A stretch of DNA of 64,000 nucleotides, from contig OY776132.1 in the NCBI GenBank assembly GCA_963675135.1, positions 66,664,850-66,728,849 of the forward strand, read 5' to 3'. The notes beneath the pieces are model-generated. The model made no database searches. It saw only the letters and a program-made list of their open reading frames with translations, and was not told the origin of the DNA. Shown here in pieces: positions 57,066-64,000 of this stretch. This DNA comes from Galeopsis tetrahit (Eukaryota; Streptophyta; Magnoliopsida; Lamiales; Lamiaceae). The first letter of the stretch is position 1. Every line of letters begins with the position of its first letter. The translations under genes were made by a program, and so were the position numbers.

Positions 57066-57702
57066 GAACTATCAAATGGGTCAGACCGGGCCAGTCCAGT
57101 ACCGGCCCACCAGACTGTTCATTTTTGGGCCGGGTCGGGCAAGTCCAATTGCTGTCGGGTCTGAAAATATGAGGCCCGATCCGGCCCTGATCAGGCCACC
57201 GGACCGTCAAGCCAAAATAGCCTATCTATTTTATAATTTTTTAAAAATATAATATATCTCAATATTTAAATGCTAATGTGATACAGTGATACATAAATTA
57301 CCCAAGTTAAAAAAAAAAAAAAAAAAACATAATAAAATCATGACCTCAAAACAAGATAATAAAACATAAAATAGAATTCATCAAAATAAGTTCAACAATT
57401 CATCATCTTTCAAACTATTGCTTGAATTCATAGTCGAGAATATCCTCGACTGATGTCATCATATCGCCTAACAATAAGTTGCATCTATTTAGAATACAAT
57501 TGTTCAAATTAAAAGTAGTAAAATGAATTCTAACCTACTCATGTACTGATCCTATATTTAGATATATTACAATTCTTCAAATTAAAAGTCATCATCTCAC
57601 GTACTGATCATATATATACATACTAACATACGTATTCTTAACCTGCGGCTGTATACATATGTATTAAAAGTCATCTCATGTTTAGAATATACATATGTAG
57701 TG

Positions 57703-57749
<47 letters not shown>

Positions 57750-57985
57750 TATGTATTAAAAGTCATCATCTCAATGTTTAGAAGTAGGGTTTCATTTTAT
57801 TTTTTGTTCTGTTGTATACATACAGATTATTAGACTTAGAATATTAGAAAATATTTAAAAATAAAAAATAGGAATCAGGCCAGCCCAAAAAATTGGGCTT
57901 GGCCCGATTGTTTTTGGGCCACTGATATTACAGCCCAACCCGTAGGTCGGGATGGCCGAACCCATTTTGACAGTCCCAACGACGG
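57066..57985. mobile_element. Probable non-autonomous hAT-like element (about 920 bp)
   Basis: The left end actatcaaatgggtcagacc and the right end (read inward actgtcaaaatgggttcggc) are similar, and ggccc/gggcc words fill both subterminal parts. A flanking octamer (ggcgggta versus gacgggta) matches at 7 of 8 bases but not exactly at the ends, so limits are uncertain. An (AT)n tract is near 57706-57736. Confidence 0.5.
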
Positions 57986-58746
57986 GTATGCGCTTGGTCC
58001 AAGTGTTTTTGACAGGGAAGAAGGACATCGATAGTTTGCAATTAATTAGATATTAATTTTGGGTTTTAAGAAATAATAATTTAATTTTAAATTCATTATA
58101 TGTATTTAATTTTAATAATAGTATCAATAATATTATTTTTAATTTTAATAGAAGGTAATATAATAAATAACAAAATAAAATTTAAAAGTTATTTTAAAAT
58201 ATTAAAAATATACAACATGTATCAAGTTAGAGCGACACATTGCGATGCAATTTGATATTCAAACTGTTGATAGTTTAGGTGACACTAGTACTATCCTAAG
58301 AAAATCCCTCCATACTTTTTATAACATTTTCTTCCCTTAAAAAAACTTTTGCTCCATATATTATATTTTTCAAAATTTTGCTTTAATATCTGTACAGTAT
58401 ATCTTGCCTCAGCTCGTTTATTTGTTAATTTTTTCTTATTAATTGATTCCTTTTTTTCTTGAGATTTTTTCGATTGTGATTTAGTTTTCCTTTCATTGTG
58501 GAGTGGATTTTGAAAACTGCTTTTAAAAAATCTTGAATTTTAAAATTTTTGATAATTAGTAATAATGAACATTCTTTGATTTTAATAGGGTAGTGATTTA
58601 GACAAATACTTCTGTGTAATTGGTACCACTTGAACTAATTTTTTTAAATGGAGTGAATATTACACATGAGTATGACAAATACAGTATAATATTAGTTCAA
58701 ATAAAGTATAATATTAATTTAAAATGATATAGTATTAGTTCACATA
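57986..58746. other. AT-rich stretch without identified features
   Basis: Nothing beyond simple AT-rich sequence is supported. Confidence 0.5.
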
Positions 58747-59032
58747 CTCCCTCCGTCCCATACTTGAAGCTACATTTTACCATTTTGGGCGTCCCATACT
58801 TGAAGCTACATTACCTAAAATAGCAAAAACACTTTTAAACACTCTCCTTAAAACATCACAATATTACAACAAATGCCACTACTTTATTACACTAAAAAGT
58901 AACTTTATTACTATTTATAAAGTTGAAAAGTTTTTACTACCCCCACTTTATCTTATACAATACTAATAAACAACTCATTTATTAAAACCCGTGCCAATTT
59001 GGTTTGTAGCTTCAAGTATGGGACGGAGGGAG
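58747..59032. mobile_element. Stowaway-like MITE (286 bp)
   Basis: Ends CTCCCTCCGTCCCATACTTG and its inverted counterpart, with about 34 bases pairing (gtcccatacttgaagctaca is on both sides and repeated once more inside the left end). TA flanks at 58745-58746 and 59033-59034. Confidence 0.85.
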
Positions 59033-59198
59033 TATTATATAGTATTAGTTCAAATATTAAATAGCAACAAGTTACATTAATGTAACGGCTACACAAGAGT
59101 CCAACCCAGTGATTTAATTTACATAAAAATGAATGATAAGCAATATTGTTGTTGAGTATTTTAATAACTGACATAAGAAAATATAATTATATTAAAGT

Positions 59199-59245
59199 GT
59201 GAGATAGCTTAAGTGGTAAGAACACCACTATTTACATCAAAATGA
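59199..59245 (+). mobile_element. Fragment of a tRNA-like SINE head
   Basis: gtgagatagcttaagtggta and accacta resemble the A-box half of the SINE at 23392-23507. The B box and the poly-A tail are missing, so it is a truncated or decayed copy. Confidence 0.4.
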
Positions 59246-59600
59246 GTTAAAATATAAAAAAATATGTTTGTACAGGGATATAGTTTTTCAAAACTAAAAT
59301 TTGAAATCATAGTAAAAATTAAAGGAACAGTCTATGAATACTCAAATTCTAAACTAAATAAGTGTAAAATGAAGATATCAAAGTAAAAGTAAAAAGATAT
59401 GAATTTGCACAATATAAAATTAAATCCATGATATGTGAAAATTTAAAAATCACAATTCATAACATAGAACATACGATAAAAATTTGTGGTAATATATAAA
59501 TTATAGGTGAATTACAACGCGAACAAACAAGACATTAATCCTATCCTACATATTATAATTAACCCACTATAGAGCTCATCATAAACCTTTCCATGCAAAA

Positions 59601-60002
59601 TTAACCATGTTTAGGAGTATGAGTATGAGTATGAGCATGAGCGTGGTGGTGGCTATAACTAGGAGCATGAGCGTGATGGTGGTGCCTTTGGCTAGGAGCG
59701 TGAGCGTGATGGTGGTCACGAGCATGAGCGTGATGGTGGTGCCTTTGGCTAGGAGCGTGAGCGTGATGGTGGTCACGAGCATGAGCGTGATGGTGGTGGT
59801 GGGAATCTTGCACGTGATCGTTGCTATGAGGAGATGGAGCACGACGATAAGACGAAAAAAAGTCCAAAAAACTGCCTTCTTGTTTTAAAATTCTCTCCGT
59901 TAAACTTAAATTTAAGAAAGAAGAATCTTCATCTGCAGAAAGAGAAGGGGTAATCAAGAGTAAGAGGGTCACCACCCATGCAAAAGAGTAGAACCTAGAC
60001 AT
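59601..60002 (-). CDS. Secreted histidine-rich small protein, copy 2 (expanded)
   Basis: 133 residues from the ATG at 60002, chosen because it matches the start of copy 1. An in-frame open stretch of seven codons upstream is probably leader. Residues 1-22 are a signal peptide (MSRFYSFAWVVTLLLLITPS). The middle (DEDSSFLNLSLTERIL, FSSYRRAPSPHS) is close to copy 1. The His-rich tail is longer because a 19-residue unit (HHHHAHARDHHHAHAPSQR) is present twice in tandem, and it ends HTHTHTPKHG. A TATA box (60070-60077, minus) lies about 70 bases upstream. Possible metal or surface binding in the cell wall is inference only. Confidence 0.8.
   Translation of the reverse strand: MSRFYSFAWVVTLLLLITPSLSADEDSSFLNLSLTERILKQEGSFLDFFSSYRRAPSPHSNDHVQDSHHHHHAHARDHHHAHAPSQRHHHHAHARDHHHAHAPSQRHHHHAHAPSYSHHHAHAHTHTHTPKHG
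59677..59797 (-). repeat. 57-bp tandem repeat inside histidine-rich gene copy 2
   Basis: Two nearly exact 57-bp copies encode the 19-residue His/Ala unit. Copy 1 lacks the duplication. Confidence 0.8.
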
Positions 60003-60069
60003 TTTTGTGTTTTTGGAATGCAAGTTGTTTTTAATTTTGTGATGTTGTAAGATTGAGAAGAATGAAGCC

Positions 60070-60077
60070 TTTTTATA
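60070..60077 (-). promoter_or_regulatory. TATA box of histidine-rich gene copy 2
   Basis: TATAAAAA on the minus strand, same context and distance to the ATG as in copy 1. Confidence 0.7.
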
Positions 60078-60751
60078 GGGAGAAGTGTGTGAGTTTTTGA
60101 GAATTAATACGTTTAATTAATTTTCCCTATTACATTAAATTAGAATCCGAGAGAATTTAATGTTTTTATTTTTTGAGAACAGTAAAACTTAATGAGAGAA
60201 TTTAATGTTTAATTACTAAAAATTTGACTATGAGAGAATTTAAACATATTGTTAAATGTAAATTACTTGCCGGAATTCTGTGTATGCTGATTTAATATTA
60301 AGAATCCACAAAATAATACATATTATAGTAACTATTTAAATTGATTGGTCTTATAGACTTATATAGTAACTCATTTGAGAGAAGATCTTAAAAGGAAAAA
60401 AATTAAAACGAATGCATTGAAATGAAAAATGTGAAATGTATCTAGTCGTTTCAATTTTGGGGAGAAAAATTCAAATACACAAGTATCAATTTTATGCGTG
60501 TGTAAACTTTTGTAGAACAAACGAAAAAGAAAAATATACTAACTTTCGTGAAACGAATGGAGTATTTTTTTTTTTATCTTGATATTCAATCTATCCGTAG
60601 GACTAATATTACTGTCCACGGGGTAATTGAATTTCGAGCAAAGCTCTTTATGAATTAATCAATTTTAGAAATTGTTTGCATTTTAGAAATTTCAAATCCA
60701 AGATTTAAAGAGAAACATACCATTTAGTTTCAAACCTACACTATTAGACAA

Positions 60752-60973
60752 GTGTTCCGTCAAATTTCATTTTCACATATTTTTTTTATTGTCCAATTTC
60801 ATTATACTCATTATCTTTTTGAAATAATACTATTCACACTATTGTATATTCATACTCCAACCATCACTTACTATCACTTAAATTGTCATTCACTTTATTT
60901 ATAAATGAACTTTCACAATGCTCTATTCATTAAATCTATCTAATTTATATATAATGAATTTGGACGGAGGAAG
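60752..60973. mobile_element. Stowaway-like MITE, degenerate
   Basis: Left end aagtgttccgtcaaatttca pairs with the right end (read inward acttcctccgtccaaattca). The target duplication is not clear. Confidence 0.5.
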
Positions 60974-61595
60974 TGTTATGATTAGTCTCAACACAAACCA
61001 ACACAAATGATAAACTCAAGCAACTAACAAGAAATCAAATGAATCAAAGAAAAGAATAAAACACAGATTTACATGGTTCAATCAAGGCGATCTACGTCCA
61101 CAGAGGATAGAGACTCTCTTTCACTAGTATGAGTAAATGTTACAGATTACAAGTATAAATCACACAAGAACTTGCTAACTCACTCAACTATTCTCTAGCT
61201 AATTGATCCAACTTAATCAATGTGAACTAAGGGGGTATTTATAGATGAACAATGCCCTATTGAACTGCTAATAACTAATTCCCCAACTGCTATGAACAGA
61301 ATAACCGAATAGAAATTAACTCTAGAAACTAATTGAATCAAACAACTTGACTCAGCTGATTTGGGTATCAGTTGATATGACTCAGATGACTTGGACCTCA
61401 ACTCTGCTGATAAGATCAGAAGACATATACCCAGGAGAGTTGTCCTATCACTATCAGACAAGATGACTTCAGATCAGATGACAGGGCCTATCAGATGAGA
61501 TGACCAAACTTTCTCAATTGATATGATCCAGATCAGATGACTTCCAAACAATGCGACTCTTCTTCTATCATGCATTATAATCAACTAAAACAACA
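60974..61595 (-). repeat. Probable solo LTR of a Copia element
   Basis: On the minus strand: a TGTTGTTTTAG-like start, U3 with several cagatgac/catctg words, a TATA box (tataaata, about 61233-61241), then a block with gtggacgtagatcgccttga and a T-rich end ttaatcataaca-like. This arrangement is typical of a Copia LTR. No PBS, PPT or coding part adjoins it. A matching target duplication was not found, so ends are provisional. Confidence 0.5.
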
Positions 61596-61716
61596 TCCAA
61601 TTTGCATTATTCCATAGTATGTTTTAATAAAACATGACAAATTAATATTTTTTAGTAAAGTAACAAATGCCCTCTAAAATTACACATAGTTGAGTGACTT
61701 GAGTCTATAAAACATA

Positions 61717-61960
61717 CTCCCCCTGTCCCTGAAAAGTTTTCATACTTTCCTTTTTTATTTGTCCCCGAAAAATTTGCATACCCCAAAATAGAAATAATCA
61801 CCACAATTTTCACCCTCACAATATACATATATTTACCCTTCATGCCATTACTTTTGAGACCCACTATACACTCAACTCGCCTACTTTATTTACTTTATAT
61901 ATAAAAATTTACAAAATTATCCCTCAATATTCTCATCATTACACTTTTTTTTTAAACCAT
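61717..61960. mobile_element. Stowaway-like MITE, right end missing
   Basis: Left end ctccccctgtccctgaaaag follows TA, and a second similar word (tgtccccgaaaaatttgcat) is inside. The inverted right end is not found, so it is truncated or too diverged. Confidence 0.45.
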
Positions 61961-62372
61961 GTGACCAAGTATAAATATTTGTCATAAATAAACTGCATAT
62001 ATATATTATTATTATTATTATTTTAGGGTGGATACAATTTGTAATTGAAGGTTTTGAGGGTGGAGTAGTTGAGTCCGAAGACCTGAAATAGACCGTTCTT
62101 CTCCTTGCAGCAAATAAGTCACTTTGTCGGTAATCGTGGAAAGTGAAACAAGAAAAACAAAGGGACTCCAAAATTCCAAATCACTCTTCTTCCTTTTTTT
62201 TTTGTTTTCCTATAATAAATAGACTTCCAAACACTTCAGGTCAAAGTAGCTTTGGGTGACATTTGACTTAATATTTTTATTATTTTCATACATGTTACAT
62301 ATAAGAGAATATAACAAGAGAGTACATCCCTAGAACAATATTACAAATAGGTGCACATAAAATCATATTATA

Positions 62373-62654
62373 CTCCCTTCTTCTCCCACGTTAGATTGTT
62401 TCTTTTTCCATTTTGGTCGGCTCCATATTAGATTGATCCTTATTAAAATGATAAAAAAATATACTTTTTTCAATTACCTCATTCAAATATCTTAAAATAA
62501 TTACACAAAATAATATTACTTTTTTCATATATTTTTGTCTTATTATTCACAATTGACTAATACACCGGTACACCCCGAACAAAAGACTATTTTATCATTT
62601 ATAATATTAATAAAGACAAAGCCAAATAAGCAATTAAATTTGAGACAGAGGAAG
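62373..62654. mobile_element. Stowaway-like MITE (282 bp)
   Basis: Left end ctcccttcttctcccacgtt, right end (read inward) cttcctctgtctcaaattta, TA on both sides (62371-62372, 62655-62656). Ends are moderately diverged. Confidence 0.6.
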
Positions 62655-62656
62655 TA

Positions 62657-63954
62657 AAAAAAATACAATTTTACTACATATCTATTTCATTTTTATCTAT
62701 ATTTTTTTAATTAGGTGTGTGTTTGTTTGCAAACTCTACCCAGAATTTGAAAATACTTCTTAAAAATAAAAAATGTAACGGAAAATTTTGTAAAAAAAAA
62801 AAAGTAATTTTGGCTCCTCCAACATTTACCCCTAATTTTTTGATTGGGAACAACTTAACTTATTTTCAAGTCCACTATACAAATAAATTGCACGCTCTCC
62901 TATTCGTATAAAGTAAAATAAATTCATCATTTTTCTTTAAATCATCTTTTGTCTAATACTCTAATGATAGTTTTTTAGTAATGAGTATGTACATATATTA
63001 AATCAAACTTAAATTATTTGATGAGATACTTGAATAGGGACATATAACAAACAGAACCTCCAAGTACAGATTTTGTTATAAACATGTACCCTAAATAATA
63101 CTACTTGTGTGTGGGAAAAATACAGAAATACGAATACGAGTGAGGGAAATGGCAAACTAAAATGTGGGTCTCACGGAATAATTGACCAGTATTATTCCAC
63201 TTGAGGCCATGTGAGTTTACAGTTTTTCTTCTTCACAATAATTGTAAATTCCAAAAGAATAAAAACGAATTCATCAAAACAATCATTTTTTTTCTTTGGA
63301 TTATATTTTCATTATATATGGCTTGTTTTTATAAATTTTTAGTATCAAACAATAAATTTAAAAAAATCTCGTCCATTCGTTTTTGTTTACACAAAATTAC
63401 TCAACCTCATTTTTGCTGTGTCAATATTGGATCGAGAAGAAGGTTTAATTTGGGGTTAAAAAAATTTAGTTGTGATATCAGTAAAAATGAATGAAATGGA
63501 GTCAATTATATTCATGCATCAATTGACCAGACCATTTTTTTTTTTCCGAACATAATTGATCAACTTAGCAGCACAAAATTGAAACATTCTCTAGGTGAAG
63601 GAAACAATCACAATTTATTAAATTAGATAGACAAATTTAAACTCATTGATAAATATTGATAGTGATATTTATAGATCTTAAGCTACGTCCCCTCTAACAT
63701 TACAATTGTCTCACATAAAAAATTATCCACAAAATAATATTCTAAAAGATCATAATGAATAATGATATTTATAAATAAATCTTGAGCTACCTGTCGACCA
63801 TTACAAACTATTTTGAATAAGATACTATAATAACTGTTTAAATAAATGGTATTCTGTGAGACGATTCGTAAAATAAATTTTATTAGATTGTTTCAAATAT
63901 AAATGGACAAGGACTAAAAAGCACGTAGATCATAATACTATGTAGTGGAGTAGT
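62657..63954. other. AT-rich stretch with a diverged short duplication
   Basis: No gene. About 63645-63720 and 63750-63825 are similar (gatatttata, then gagctac or aagctac and cattacaa), a diverged direct duplication. Confidence 0.4.
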
Positions 63955-63961
63955 ATTTTAC

Positions 63962-64000
63962 AGGATTGAAATAAATTTATAATATATTTTAATTTATTAA
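63962..64000 (-). mobile_element. Helitron 3' end remnant at window edge
   Basis: The words aggattgaaataaattt and ttttaatttatta match the sequence just inside the 3' ends of Helitrons A and B (minus orientation). The hairpin and CTAG have decayed. The element would continue beyond the window. Confidence 0.45.

Larger units (their letters stand above)
59405..60480. repeat. Duplicated block containing histidine-rich gene copy 2
   Basis: Counterpart of about 15620-16560, same orientation. Similarity covers both flanks, the coding region and the TATA region, with small indels. Confidence 0.75.

Noticed and set aside
59607..59888. Plus-strand ORF rich in Met, Ser and Val
   Set aside because: It is the reverse strand of the histidine-rich gene copy 2; the minus frame has the signal peptide and a paralogue.

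Overview
This is a nuclear plant DNA window, most likely from an asterid-type eudicot (my inference; the species is not recognisable). It is AT-rich and gene-poor, and is built almost entirely of nested transposable elements. Plant signatures include Copia and Ty3/Gypsy retrotransposons of plant lineages, Stowaway/Tourist/hAT MITEs, Helitron termini, a degenerate TTTAGGG-type telomeric tract, and host-gene scraps of plant type. No rRNA, functional tRNA or CRISPR array was seen.

Layout. 1-10353 is a Sirevirus-like Copia element cut by the window edge: end of gag, lesioned pol, an intact 1149-residue third ORF, PPT and 3' LTR. It sits inside the RNase H gene of a second Copia element (10354-14942), whose third ORF carries two in-frame stops. 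A Gypsy-type LTR remnant follows (14943 to about 15600). Then comes a small secreted histidine-rich protein gene (15837-16133, minus). 18327-21298 is a minus-strand Helitron candidate, and 21485-22376 a decayed Copia pol fragment. 23022-28328 is a TIR element holding a tRNA-derived SINE and a 4.4 kb Helitron. 29190-30380 is a Gypsy gag-protease fragment. 30536-34305 is a complete but non-coding LTR element with a 5-bp target duplication and an internal region of only about 380 bp. 35538-36458 is a PIF/Harbinger-like element. 36764-39280 is a Pack-MULE-like element carrying Hsp90 and 2-oxoglutarate dioxygenase fragments.

39838 to about 55463 is a minus-strand Helitron split by a very young 12.2 kb Tat-lineage Gypsy element (41748-53954, TSD tcatg). 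That element encodes gag, pol with a second RNase H, and a spliced antisense plant-mobile-domain gene. The last 8.5 kb holds a 5'-truncated LINE-like insert just inside the Helitron, an interstitial telomere-like tract, hAT and Stowaway MITEs, the second histidine-rich gene (59601-60002, minus) and a probable solo LTR.

The only likely host genes are the two histidine-rich paralogues. They lie about 44 kb apart in matching orientation and share coding sequence, TATA region and both flanks, so they look like one ancestral duplication later spread apart by element insertion. Everything else works, or once worked, in transposition. Relative ages follow from nesting: Copia A is younger than Copia B, the Tat element is younger than its Helitron, and the SINE and Helitron lie inside an older TIR element.
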